In this document: positions 1 to 8,549 of the stretch, one piece after another
Position numbering within the stretch: position 1 is the first letter of the stretch
Layout: every line of letters begins with the position of its first letter
NCBI RefSeq assembly: GCF_000759445.1
Contig: NZ_JRMB01000001.1
Span: 1,736,001 to 1,800,000, forward strand
Length of the DNA: 64,000 bases
Source: Pseudomonas lutea
Lineage (GTDB): Bacteria; Pseudomonadota; Gammaproteobacteria; Pseudomonadales; Pseudomonadaceae
Direction: 5' to 3'
The notes under the pieces: generated by a model
Databases searched by the model: none
The model's input: the letters and a program-made list of their open reading frames with translations, nothing else
Told to the model about the DNA's origin: nothing
Translations under genes and position numbers: made by a program

Positions 1-1551
1 GAATTCGCGAACCTTGCCCTCGCCTTCAAACACCAGTGTGCTGGTGACGACGTTGTCGAGGAATGCCCGGTCGTGGCTGACCATCAGAACGGTGCCTTTG
101 AAGGTCAACAGCACTTCTTCCAACAGCTCAAGGGTTTCGACGTCGAGATCGTTGGTGGGCTCATCGAGCACCAGCAGGTTGGCCGGTTTGCTGAACAGTT
201 TGGCCAGCAACAGACGGGCACGCTCGCCGCCCGACAACGCCTTGACCGGCGTGCGGGCACGCTGCGGGCTGAACAGGAAGTCGCCGAGGTAGCTGAGGAC
301 GTGGCGGCTCTGACCGTCGATGTCGATGAAGTCGCGCCCTTCGGCCACGTTGTCGATGACGGTCTTTTCCAGATCGAGCTGATGACGCAACTGGTCGAAA
401 TAGGCGACGTCAAGACGGGTACCCACTTCAACCTTGCCGCTGGTGGGCTGCAGGTTGTCGAGCATCAGCTTCAGCAGCGTGGTCTTGCCGGTACCGTTGG
501 CCCCAAGCAGACCAATGCGGTCCTCGCGCTGCAGCACCATGGAGAAGTCCTTGATCAACATCGGCCCGCCCGGGTGGGCGAAGCTGACATTGTCGAGGAC
601 CATCACCTGCTTGCCGGACTTGTCGGCCGTGTCGAGCTGGATGTTGGCTTTGCCAGTGCGTTCGCGGCGGTCGCTGCGTTCGACACGCAATGCCTTGAGG
701 GCGCGCACACGACCTTCGTTACGGGTACGACGAGCCTTGATGCCCTGACGGATCCACACTTCTTCCTGGGCCAGGCGCTTGTCGAACAAGGCGTTGGCGG
801 TCTCTTCGGCCGCCAGCATGGCTTCCTTGTGGACCAGGAAGCTGGCGTAATCGCCATTCCAGTCGATCAGGCCGCCGCGATCCAGTTCCAGAATACGGGT
901 GGCCAGGTTTTGCAGGAAGGAACGGTCGTGGGTGATGAACAACACCGCGCCCTGGAATTCCTTCAGCGCTTCTTCGAGCCAGGCGATGGCGCCGATGTCC
1001 AGGTGGTTGGTGGGCTCGTCGAGCATCAGCAGGTCGGGTTCGGAGACCAGGGCCTGGGCGAGCAGCACACGGCGACGCCAGCCACCGGAGAGCTCGGCGA
1101 GGGTTTTGTCTGCAGGCAGTTGCAGGCGGCTGAGCGTGCTGTCTACCAGTTGCTGCAGGCGCCAGCCGTCACGGGCTTCGAGGTCCGACTGGACATGCAT
1201 GAGCTTGTCGAGGTCTTCGGCGGTAATGATGTTCTGGCTCAGGTGATGATACTGAGCAAGGAGCTCGCCGACACCATCAAGGCCTTCGGCGACGACGTCA
1301 AACACGGTGCGGCCGTCGGCGACCGGCAGCTCCTGGGGCAATTCGCCGATTTTCAGGCCGGGCGCGCGCCAGACATTGCCGTCGTCGGGCATCTGCACAC
1401 CCTTGACCAGCTTCAACATGCTGGATTTGCCAGTGCCGTTGCGGCCGATGATGCAGACCCGCTCACCACGGGCGATCTGCCAGGACACCTTGTCCAACAA
1501 CGGCATGGCGCCGAACGCAAGGGACACATCGCTGAATTTGAGCAGGGTCAT
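1..1551 (-). CDS. uup: ABC-F family ATPase Uup (C-terminus beyond the left edge)
   Basis: The frame is open from an ATG at 1551 down to base 1 (517 codons), so roughly the last 120 residues of a protein that is usually about 640 aa lie outside the window. Two ABC ATPase domains are visible in tandem. The first has Walker A GRNGTGKS, signature LSGGWRRR and Walker B LLMLDEPTNHLD. After a charged linker rich in Arg and Lys, the second has GANGTGKT, LSGGERAR and LLVLDEPTNDLD. There is no membrane segment, as expected for ABC-F proteins, which act on ribosomes (Uup also affects replication and transposon precise excision in E. coli). It is divergent from slt. The coiled-coil C-terminal extension typical of Uup is what is missing here. 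Confidence 0.93.
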   Translation of the reverse strand, partial: MTLLKFSDVSLAFGAMPLLDKVSWQIARGERVCIIGRNGTGKSSMLKLVKGVQMPDDGNVWRAPGLKIGELPQELPVADGRTVFDVVAEGLDGVGELLAQYHHLSQNIITAEDLDKLMHVQSDLEARDGWRLQQLVDSTLSRLQLPADKTLAELSGGWRRRVLLAQALVSEPDLLMLDEPTNHLDIGAIAWLEEALKEFQGAVLFITHDRSFLQNLATRILELDRGGLIDWNGDYASFLVHKEAMLAAEETANALFDKRLAQEEVWIRQGIKARRTRNEGRVRALKALRVERSDRRERTGKANIQLDTADKSGKQVMVLDNVSFAHPGGPMLIKDFSMVLQREDRIGLLGANGTGKTTLLKLMLDNLQPTSGKVEVGTRLDVAYFDQLRHQLDLEKTVIDNVAEGRDFIDIDGQSRHVLSYLGDFLFSPQRARTPVKALSGGERARLLLAKLFSKPANLLVLDEPTNDLDVETLELLEEVLLTFKGTVLMVSHDRAFLDNVVTSTLVFEGEGKVREF

Positions 1552-1764
1552 GAGCTTCTCCAAAAACCGGGCGCGCATTCTACCTGAGATAACCCGGCAG
1601 AGGGGCGGCTAATCGATGACAGGACGTCGTCCGAACCCGCCAGCCAGCCGATTTCGGAACGGCTGCGTTCCCATCCATCACAACCGGTGCGGCAGCGCTT
1701 CAACCGACGCGGGCAACACGCTAAGCTAGCGCCACTTTTCACGATTCATCTGCACGGAAGTCTC

Positions 1765-3693
1765 ATGCGCAGTCGTTTGTTCAGCCTTTTGTCCTGCCTG
1801 CTTCTGTCGGCCACCGCTGCCCAGTCCGTCCAAGCGGTCGATCTCACCACTCAACGCCAGTATTACGATGAAGCCAAACGCGCGCTGGCCAAGGGCGACG
1901 GCGGCCCTTATCGCATGTACGCCGCCGCCCTTGCGGATTACCCGCTCGAGCCATACCTGGCCTACGACGAACTGACGGCGCGGTTGAACGGCGCGAGCAA
2001 TGAGGAGGTCGAGAAGTTCTTCGCCGAGCATGGCGACCTGCCCCAGGCCAACTACATGAAGTTGCGCTGGTTGCGGCTTCTGGCGTCACGCGGCGACTGG
2101 CAGCCTTTCGTCAAGTACTACGACCCCAAGCTCAATTTCGTCGAACTCGACTGTCTTTATGGCTCGTATCAGCTCGGCCATGGCCAGAAGTCAGAAGGCT
2201 ACGCCAACGCTGAAAAGACCTGGATGACCGGCAAAACCCTGCCGGCGGCTTGCGACACGTTTTTCACCCAGTGGGCCGTTGAAGGCCAACTGACCGAACA
2301 GAAGCGCTGGCAACGCGCCAAGCTCGCCGCCCAGGTGCGCAACTACGCGTTGGCCACGCAATTGGTCAACAGCATGACCACCCTGGCGCCTCAGGGCCGT
2401 CTGCTGATCGCCGTGGCGCAAAAGCCCGAGATGGTCAACAACCAGGGGCAGTTCATGCCGGCCGACGAGGCGATGTCCGATGTGGTTGGGCTGGGCCTGC
2501 GCCGACTGGCCAAACAGGACCCGCAGCGCGCGATGGAACTGCTCGACAGCTACGCGCCGGTTTTGCATTTTTCCCATGAAGAACAGGTCCAGATCGCCAA
2601 GGAAATCGGTCTGACGCTGGCCCGCAGTTACGACGGTCGCGCCCTTGAGGTGATGACCAAATACGACCCGGACCTGCGTGACAATACGGTCACTGAATGG
2701 CGCCTGCGCCTTTTACTGCGTCTGGGCCGCTGGAGCGACGCCTACGAGTTGACGCGTCGCCTGCCCCAGGATTTGGCAACCACAAACCGCTGGCGCTACT
2801 GGCAGGCACGCTCGCTGGAACTGGCCCAGCCCAACAGCCCGCTGCTGCCGGGGTTGTACAAGACCGTTGCCAAGGAGCGTGACTTCTACGGCTTTCTTGC
2901 CGCCGACCGCATCCAGACGCCGTACATGCTCAACAACAAGCCCCTGGTGATGAGCCCGGCGCTGATCGCCAAAGTGCGCAACACGCCGGGCGTGCGCCGT
3001 GCGCTGGAGTTTTATGACCGCGGACAGATCGTCGACGGTCGCCGCGAGTGGTACCACGTCACCCGTCGCTTCAGCCGGGACGAAATGGTCGCCCAGGCCA
3101 AGCTTGCGTACGACATGCACTGGTACTTCCCGGCCATCCGCACCATCAGCCAGGCGCAGTACTGGGACGACCTGGATATCCGCTTCCCCATGGCTCACCG
3201 CGACACCCTGGTGCGCGAGGCTCAGGTCCGCGGGCTGCATTCCAGCTGGGTCTTTGCGATCACTCGTCAGGAAAGCGCGTTCATGGACGATGCCCGGTCC
3301 GGCGTCGGCGCCAGCGGCTTGATGCAGTTGATGCCCGCTACGGCCAAAGAGACCGCGCGTAAATTCAGCATCCCGCTGGCATCACCGGCGCAGGTGCTCG
3401 ACCCGGACAAAAACATCCAGCTTGGTGCCGCTTACCTGAGCCAGGTGCATGCGCAGTTCAACGGTAACCGGGTTCTCGCCTCGGCGGCCTACAATGCAGG
3501 GCCGGGACGTGTCCGCCAATGGCTGAGGGGCGCCAATCACCTGGCCTTCGACGTCTGGGTTGAAAGCATCCCGTTCGACGAAACACGTCAATACGTGCAA
3601 AACGTGTTGTCATACGCAGTCATCTACGGCCAAAAGCTCAATTCACCGCAGCCGCTGGTGGACTGGCATGAACGTTTTTTTGATGATTTGTGA
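1765..3693 (+). CDS. slt: soluble lytic murein transglycosylase
   Basis: 642 aa if started at the ATG at 1765, where a signal peptide begins (MRSRLFSLLSCLLLSATAAQS, then processing near VQA-VD). An in-frame upstream ATG at 1687 would put 26 non-signal residues in front and is less likely. The long alpha-superhelical U/L domain fills the first two thirds. The C-terminal SLT domain carries the catalytic Glu503 in ITRQESAF, followed by GASGLMQLMPATA and the AAYNAGPGR block. The enzyme cleaves the MurNAc-GlcNAc bond of peptidoglycan in the periplasm, making 1,6-anhydromuropeptides. It is divergent from uup and no terminator is seen before the REP region downstream. Confidence 0.95.
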   Translation: MRSRLFSLLSCLLLSATAAQSVQAVDLTTQRQYYDEAKRALAKGDGGPYRMYAAALADYPLEPYLAYDELTARLNGASNEEVEKFFAEHGDLPQANYMKLRWLRLLASRGDWQPFVKYYDPKLNFVELDCLYGSYQLGHGQKSEGYANAEKTWMTGKTLPAACDTFFTQWAVEGQLTEQKRWQRAKLAAQVRNYALATQLVNSMTTLAPQGRLLIAVAQKPEMVNNQGQFMPADEAMSDVVGLGLRRLAKQDPQRAMELLDSYAPVLHFSHEEQVQIAKEIGLTLARSYDGRALEVMTKYDPDLRDNTVTEWRLRLLLRLGRWSDAYELTRRLPQDLATTNRWRYWQARSLELAQPNSPLLPGLYKTVAKERDFYGFLAADRIQTPYMLNNKPLVMSPALIAKVRNTPGVRRALEFYDRGQIVDGRREWYHVTRRFSRDEMVAQAKLAYDMHWYFPAIRTISQAQYWDDLDIRFPMAHRDTLVREAQVRGLHSSWVFAITRQESAFMDDARSGVGASGLMQLMPATAKETARKFSIPLASPAQVLDPDKNIQLGAAYLSQVHAQFNGNRVLASAAYNAGPGRVRQWLRGANHLAFDVWVESIPFDETRQYVQNVLSYAVIYGQKLNSPQPLVDWHERFFDDL

Positions 3694-4292
3694 GGCTGGG
3701 CAGGCATCATGAGACAGGCTTTAAGCGGAAAGCACCGAATCGATGCCATCATTGTCCAGGCCAGTCGGGCCAGTAGGGTCAGATGAACCTGAAGGAGTCG
3801 GCTTGCTGGCGAACACGGTCAGGCATTGACCACAGCGGTGTCTGATTCACCGCGTTCGCCAGCAAGCCGGCTCCTACAGTAGGTATGCGCAGGTTCTCCA
3901 CGACCTGCGTCGGCCAGAAGCCTGCATAAAAGCCGCGTGGCATTGCGGTCAATATCCCCCGCCGCTATCACTCCAACAGTTTGAAACCCGCGTCGCTGAT
4001 GCGAAAAAGTAATCCTGGACCTCATCGACCTGTAGGAGCCGGCTTGAACTGGCGAACCCTGTCAGGCGTTCCCCCCAGCGGCGCCTGATTCACTCACCGA
4101 TCTGTGGGAGCCGGCTTGCTGGCAAACACGGTCAAGCGTTCAACGCAGCAGCGTCTGATTCACCGCGTTCGCCAGCAAGCCGGCTCCTACAGTAGAGATG
4201 TGCCGGTTCAGCATGACCTGCGCAGGTGCGTGCAGGTTCTGCATGACGGGTGTTGGCCAGGAGGGCTGCATGACTGATGTGCCAGGCTCGCG
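3694..4292. repeat. intergenic REP cluster after slt (two REPINs and one lone REP)
   Basis: No gene is supported here. Two head-to-head REP pairs are seen at about 3793-3879 and 4101-4195, each with a left half GGAGCCGGCTTGCTGGCGAA (with point changes) and an inverted right half. A single REP at 4030-4057 has an extra AA before CTGGCGAA and no partner. The sequence between (3880-4030) is unremarkable. The pairs separate the convergent slt and MOSC genes. Confidence 0.85.
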
Positions 4293-5099
4293 CTACTCCA
4301 GCACTTCCACCGGCATGCCGACCTCGACCTGCCCAGGCCCATCGCTCACCAGATTCTGCCCGAACCAGATCTCCCCGTTTCTTTCTCGATAGGTTTTGAG
4401 CGTGGTCATCGGCTCGCGGTCAGCGCTGCGCTCACCGGTGGCCGGGTCCATCGTGGTCATGATGCACCGCGAGCAGGGCTTCAACACCCGCAGCTCTACG
4501 TCGCCGATGCGAATTCGCTTCCAGCCATCCTCGGCGAACGCTTCAGCCCCTGAGACCACCAGATTGGGACGGAACCTCAGCATCTCCAGAGGGCGCCCGA
4601 CTTTTTGCGACAAGTCTTCCAGCGACGACTGCCCGATCAACAACAGCGGAAAGCCGTCAGCGAACCCGACACGGTCTTCGACCGTTCCATAACCGGAGGG
4701 CAGCCAGCGTGCCCGGGCTTTCGGAACATGCACCAGCCGCGTCGGCTTGCCCACCAACGCACTGACCCAGCGCGCCGCCTCCTCGCCCGCATCGGGCACC
4801 CGAAAGTTGTCGCGCCAGATGGTAATGCCGCGCAAGTTAGCTTCTTCATCCGCCGGCACCTGCACGTCCAGACTGCCAAGACCTGGCGCCGACAACGTCA
4901 CTGCATCGCCCGTCCACAACACCGACAATTGGGCCATCTGCGGCAGCGCGCGCTGGGTGTAGAACCGGCCACTGGCCTCGTCCACCAGCATCCAGCGACG
5001 GTCGCCGCTCATGCCCAACTCATCGAAGCCGGCCTGCTGCAGCGGCTCGGCCATGCAGGATTTGAGGGGATACCGATACAGCGCGCTGAGGTGCAACAT
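4293..5099 (-). CDS. MOSC domain protein (YcbX/mARC-like)
   Basis: 268 aa. An N-terminal MOSC beta-barrel domain starts MLHLSALYRYPLKSC, and the C-terminal MOSC domain contains KPCSRCIMTTMDPATG, where the first Cys aligns with the molybdenum-ligating Cys of mARC and YcbX. Enzymes of this family use a sulfido-free Moco to reduce N-hydroxylated compounds such as base analogues. E. coli YcbX has an extra C-terminal 2Fe-2S ferredoxin domain. This protein stops at the MOSC domain, so a separate electron donor would be needed. It converges with slt across a REP cluster and lies downstream of cheV, from which it is separated by a strong terminator. The substrate cannot be told from sequence. Confidence 0.88.
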   Translation of the reverse strand: MLHLSALYRYPLKSCMAEPLQQAGFDELGMSGDRRWMLVDEASGRFYTQRALPQMAQLSVLWTGDAVTLSAPGLGSLDVQVPADEEANLRGITIWRDNFRVPDAGEEAARWVSALVGKPTRLVHVPKARARWLPSGYGTVEDRVGFADGFPLLLIGQSSLEDLSQKVGRPLEMLRFRPNLVVSGAEAFAEDGWKRIRIGDVELRVLKPCSRCIMTTMDPATGERSADREPMTTLKTYRERNGEIWFGQNLVSDGPGQVEVGMPVEVLE

Positions 5100-5172
5100 G
5101 TACGCGTCCTTATGCCAGAGCAGAAAGGCGTCACTCTATACGAGGCGTCGGGAAAGCAAGCGGTACAGATGC

Positions 5173-5210
5173 AAAAAAGCCCCTCCATACAGCAAGGGGC
5201 TCAAAAAAAG
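5173..5210 (-). terminator. rho-independent terminator of cheV
   Basis: Read on the minus strand, AGCCCCT and AGGGGCT (5195-5201 and 5178-5184) form a 7-bp stem with a 10-nt loop, followed by six T. A run of A on the other side means it could also work on the plus strand. It lies 16 bases after the cheV stop codon. Confidence 0.85.
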
Positions 5211-5216
5211 GATGGC

Positions 5217-6143
5217 TCAGTTATCGAGCATCAAACGCTCACGAACTACATCGACCAGCTTGTCCGGCTGGAACTTGGACAGGAAATTGTCACAGCCGAC
5301 CTTCTTGACCATGGACTCGTTGAAGCTGCCGGACAAAGACGTGTGCAGTACGACATACAAACCGCGCAAACGCGCGTCATTACGAATTTCGGTGGTCAGA
5401 CGATATCCGTCCATCTCCGGCATTTCAGCATCGGTAAAGACCATCAGCAGCTTGTCGGTCATGACCTCGCCAGTGTCGGCCCAGGCCTTGAGCATGTTCA
5501 GGGCCTTCAGACCGTCACGGGCAACGTGCATCTTCACGCCCAACTGACCCAGGGTGTCGCGCAGTTGCGAAAGCGCCACGTTGGAGTCGTCCACCAGCAA
5601 CACTTCGCGGCCAACGGCACGTGAAAGGACCGGATCGTCCAGCTTGTCACGGGAGACCTTGGCGCTATAAGGCACGATTTCGGCCAGGACTTTTTCGACG
5701 TCGATGATTTCGACCAACTGGTCGTCCACCTTGCTGATCGCGGTCAGGTAATGCTGACGACCTGCACTGGTCGGAGGCGGCAGAATCGCCTCCCAGTTCA
5801 TGTTGACGATGCGATCGACCCCACCTACCAGGAACGCCTGCACCGAGCGGTTGTACTCGGTGACGATGATCGTGCTCGACGGGCCCGGTACCAGAGGGCG
5901 CATGCCGATGGCCTGGGACAGATCGATCACCGGCAGCGTCTGGCCGCGCAGGTTGACCACGCCGCACACGAACGGGTGACGTTGCGGCATGAGCGTCAAC
6001 TTGGGCAGTTGCAGAACTTCCTGAACCTTGAATACGTTGATTGCGAACAACTGACGGCCAGCCAGGCGGAACATGAGAATTTCCAGGCGGTTCTCACCTA
6101 CCAGCTGTGTACGTTGGTCTACTGTGTCGAGAATGCCAGCCAT
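5217..6143 (-). CDS. cheV: chemotaxis coupling protein CheV
   Basis: 308 aa. Residues about 18-160 form a CheW-like coupling domain (VVNLRGQTLPVIDL). Residues about 180-305 form a receiver domain with acidic pocket VDDS (185-186) and phospho-acceptor Asp238 in FTDAEMPEMDG. CheV links chemoreceptors to CheA and is thought to tune signalling by phosphorylation of its receiver. It is monocistronic: it has its own terminator 16 bases downstream and a flagellar sigma-28 type promoter about 43 bases upstream, so it is probably co-expressed with late flagellar genes although it is away from any che cluster. SD-like CAGGAGCAAC precedes the ATG. Confidence 0.95.
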   Translation of the reverse strand: MAGILDTVDQRTQLVGENRLEILMFRLAGRQLFAINVFKVQEVLQLPKLTLMPQRHPFVCGVVNLRGQTLPVIDLSQAIGMRPLVPGPSSTIIVTEYNRSVQAFLVGGVDRIVNMNWEAILPPPTSAGRQHYLTAISKVDDQLVEIIDVEKVLAEIVPYSAKVSRDKLDDPVLSRAVGREVLLVDDSNVALSQLRDTLGQLGVKMHVARDGLKALNMLKAWADTGEVMTDKLLMVFTDAEMPEMDGYRLTTEIRNDARLRGLYVVLHTSLSGSFNESMVKKVGCDNFLSKFQPDKLVDVVRERLMLDN

Positions 6144-6185
6144 CTGTTGCTCCTGGAGCAGGGTTCAAGTAAGTCCGCCTACCCT

Positions 6186-6213
6186 TTATCGGCAGCGCCA
6201 TGACAGACCTTAA
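6186..6213 (-). promoter_or_regulatory. FliA (sigma-28) type promoter of cheV
   Basis: On the minus strand TTAAG is followed after exactly 15 bases by GCCGATAA. The -10 octamer equals the sigma-28 consensus and the -35 differs by one base from the Pseudomonas form TCAAG. It is placed correctly for a short leader before the cheV ATG at 6143. Confidence 0.75.
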
Positions 6214-6480
6214 TCGGGAAAATCAAGTGTGCGCCGTAAGTGATGCCACAATAACATCACCGCGCAAACCTGAGTATCCCGTACACCCCTGCCCGCAGGC
6301 GTCGGCCACGGTTTTCAGACGATTGACCGCAACGGCCTGGAGGTGCACAGGGACGCTTCTTCATCGCCCGCGGGAAACAATCAGAAACGCCCTACAGACG
6401 TGCCTGTAGCTCCAACATTACTTTGTGCCACTCGCTGTCCGCGATCCGATACCGCAACGCTGAGAAAGGGAATATTGCAG
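6214..6480. other. intergenic region between cheV promoter and the next gene
   Basis: Apart from the cheV promoter just to the left, nothing definite is seen. Short open frames start at 6200 and 6343 but have no Shine-Dalgarno sequence and no recognisable protein character. The promoter of the following gene should lie here. Confidence 0.5.
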
Positions 6481-6981
6481 ATGCGCAATGGCAATGACTG
6501 GCTACGGTTGCACGCAGGTTTTTTCAGCGACAGCCACGTGCTCATGTGCCGCGCTGGCGACTGCCTCGATCACCTGGCACTTATCAGCGATGATCGCGAC
6601 GCAATGGAGGGCCTGCTGACGGCATTGCAGCAACTTGCAGCGCAAGCCGGTACCCACGGCATTCAAACCCTGAGCGCGTTTGCCCGGGAGCTGAGCGGGC
6701 TGATCCGCCTCGCCAGCGCTTCAGGGCACTTGCACCCTCTGGTCCGGCACACCCTTGAGCACTGCCTGGCGTTGATGGGCTGGCAGCTGGAACTGATCGA
6801 CCCGCACACCGGCTTGCTGGCACTGGACGACAGCGAACAGCGTGCTCTACTGGGCGTTTTGGCTTGCCTGTGCGAGTTGGGCAAACGGCAGGAGGACCGA
6901 ACCGGTGCACCGGAGCGGCCCGCAAGCGCGGAACGGCGCAGCGCACCTATGCTCCAGTTCGCCGCTGCCAGTGAAGTGTGA
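6481..6981 (+). CDS. hypothetical protein, mostly helical
   Basis: 166 aa from the ATG at 6481, which has AGAAAGGGA about 10 bases upstream. A longer frame begins at 6343 without a ribosome site. I do not recognise a family. The sequence is Leu- and Ala-rich with four or five predicted amphipathic helices, several Cys (CRAGDC, CLCELG) and His, and no signal peptide or membrane segment. The last 25 residues look disordered. Neighbours are cheV (divergent) and the lipid kinase gene (convergent, 15 bases away). A role linked to chemotaxis is only suggested by position. Confidence 0.6.
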   Translation: MRNGNDWLRLHAGFFSDSHVLMCRAGDCLDHLALISDDRDAMEGLLTALQQLAAQAGTHGIQTLSAFARELSGLIRLASASGHLHPLVRHTLEHCLALMGWQLELIDPHTGLLALDDSEQRALLGVLACLCELGKRQEDRTGAPERPASAERRSAPMLQFAAASEV

Positions 6982-6996
6982 GCGGCTGTCACAGGC

Positions 6997-7905
6997 TCAG
7001 GCGAGTTGCCGGGTCTGGCCCAGCAAGGGTGAGTGAGACGGCAGGTGCACGCGCAGCGCCCCCGGTCGCGCTTCGAAGCGCCTGGCATCGCCACGCAACG
7101 GTTCGCCGTCAAGATTGATGGTCAGCCCTTGCGCCGATTTAAGCTCCACCCAAGGTAGCCGCGCCCGGACGAACATGTTGTCCAGACCAAGGCCCCCTTC
7201 GAGCAGGCTTCTCAGGGTGCTGACCACTTCCTGAGGCGCTGGCAGAATGCTGATGTCCAGCAGGCCGTCGTCGGCGAGCGCTTCCGGGCACAGCGGATGA
7301 CCGCCCCCAGCCTGACGTCCGTTGCCAATCCCCAGCGCGAGCAAGTCGCCCTGCCAGTGAAAATCGGGGCCGGTCAGTTCTGCAGAGGCGGCGGTCAGCT
7401 CACTGAACCGAGTCAACCCGGTGAACAGATAGGCCGCGCCGCCAAGGATCTTCTTCAGGTCCTCGGAGGTGTTGGCAGTGACCTGACTGCCAAAGCCGCC
7501 GGTGGCCATGTTCAGAAACATCTGCTCGCCGACGGCTCCCATGTCCACTGCACGTGCCGGTACGTCCAGCAGGTCCAGGGCTCGCTCGGGTTCCAGCGGA
7601 ACCCCGGCCGAACGGGCAAAGTCGTTGGCGGTGCCCAGCGGCATGATTACCAGGCTGGCGTCGACTTCCGACAGCGCCAGGGCCTCGGCGACGTCGCGCA
7701 GCGTGCCATCGCCGCCACCGGCGATGATCTGCCGATGGCCTGCGGCCAAGCCTTCTCGCACCAGCCGCTGGGCATCACCGGCTTCCCAGGTGACGCGCAC
7801 ATCGAGTTCCCAGCCGTGAGTACGCTTGCGCTCTACCGCTGTGCGGACATCGTCGTTGAGCGCCTGCTTGCCATGGAGAATCAGTAATGCCCTGCGCGCT
7901 GTCAT
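6997..7905 (-). CDS. yegS: lipid kinase YegS-type (diacylglycerol kinase catalytic domain)
   Basis: 302 aa from ATG at 7905. GGAAGG stands 6 bases upstream and decides this start over an upstream in-frame codon at 7977. The N-terminal DAGK catalytic domain shows GGGDGT at residues 63-68 (nucleotide-binding) and MPLGTANDFAR. The C-terminal half has the beta-sandwich with GNGRQAGGG and LNLDGEP-like ending (TINLDGEPL). YegS phosphorylates lipids such as phosphatidylglycerol in vitro; the physiological substrate is uncertain. It is convergent with the preceding hypothetical gene. Confidence 0.9.
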   Translation of the reverse strand: MTARRALLILHGKQALNDDVRTAVERKRTHGWELDVRVTWEAGDAQRLVREGLAAGHRQIIAGGGDGTLRDVAEALALSEVDASLVIMPLGTANDFARSAGVPLEPERALDLLDVPARAVDMGAVGEQMFLNMATGGFGSQVTANTSEDLKKILGGAAYLFTGLTRFSELTAASAELTGPDFHWQGDLLALGIGNGRQAGGGHPLCPEALADDGLLDISILPAPQEVVSTLRSLLEGGLGLDNMFVRARLPWVELKSAQGLTINLDGEPLRGDARRFEARPGALRVHLPSHSPLLGQTRQLA

Positions 7906-8360
7906 ATCCCTTCCTTCTACGTGTACGAGTTGATGCGTGATGAGTTGACCGCACGCGCTACGAAAAAAGCCCGGCAACCGATAAATCTTTTAGTCGCAGC
8001 GCAATGAGCCAATGGACATCGGAGAAACCGGACAAAGCGCAACCGCTTGCCAAGGCATTTCCGCGAATGCTGGCAAAAAGCCTTACAGCCCAAAGACTTA
8101 CCTTGACTGGCTGTCCCAAAAACCCGCCATTGGCGGTGACAGATCGCGCCGGTTGGCCCCGTTCACACCCGTAAATAAAGGACGAGAGGCGTTAACGAAT
8201 CGTTACAGACACTTGAAAACCGCAGACGGAAAGTGCTTAATCGACAAATAATTGGCTAATCCGAGCAACCTTCTCAAAAAGGTCATTTTATTGACTTTTA
8301 GCGTGTTGCAAAGGCAGCCGTTCAGTCACTGATTCATGGATCGAAGAGGTAGGGAGACCT
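7906..8360. other. 455-bp intergenic region before the sugar-nucleotide gene
   Basis: AT-richer than its surroundings. An open frame at 8012-8251 (79 codons) lacks a ribosome site and looks like chance. A weak sigma-70-like pair TTGAAA-N17-CTTAAT is found at 8213-8241. The length suggests a regulated promoter for the downstream gene. Confidence 0.4.
8213..8241 (+). promoter_or_regulatory. possible sigma-70 promoter
   Basis: TTGAAA (5 of 6 to the -35 consensus), 17-base spacer, CTTAAT (4 of 6 to the -10). It is upstream of the small ORF at 8361 and of the guanylyltransferase gene. Weak evidence only. Confidence 0.3.
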
Positions 8361-8549
8361 ATGCAGCTGTACCCAAACGCCGTGTATGTGTCTTCTTCAG
8401 GGCCGTCTACCGGAGGCGTAAACGCCTTGTACCTGAGCCGCCCTTTAATCGGGGAGCGTTTTTATTGTGTGAAACGCGCCGCCCGCTTCGATTCAAACTT
8501 TCTACAGCGCGCTGTTGCGGCAGTGCTCTTTACCCACGAGGTTTTCTGA
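8361..8549 (+). CDS. small upstream ORF overlapping the next start codon
   Basis: 62 codons starting at an ATG with AGGGAGA 5 bases upstream, and ending in TGATG so that its stop overlaps the start of the next gene. I do not recognise the peptide (begins MQLYPNAVYVSSSG, ends TTHEVF-like FTHEVF). The good ribosome site and the one-base stop/start overlap are what would be expected of a translationally coupled leader, and the downstream gene has no clear ribosome site of its own. It could still be a chance frame. Confidence 0.4.
   Translation: MQLYPNAVYVSSSGPSTGGVNALYLSRPLIGERFYCVKRAARFDSNFLQRAVAAVLFTHEVF

Noticed and set aside
73..1587. 504-codon plus-strand frame
   Set aside because: It is the antisense shadow of uup; the minus strand encodes two clear ABC domains.
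8012..8251. 79-codon frame upstream of the guanylyltransferase gene
   Set aside because: No Shine-Dalgarno sequence and no protein character; probably chance in the promoter region.
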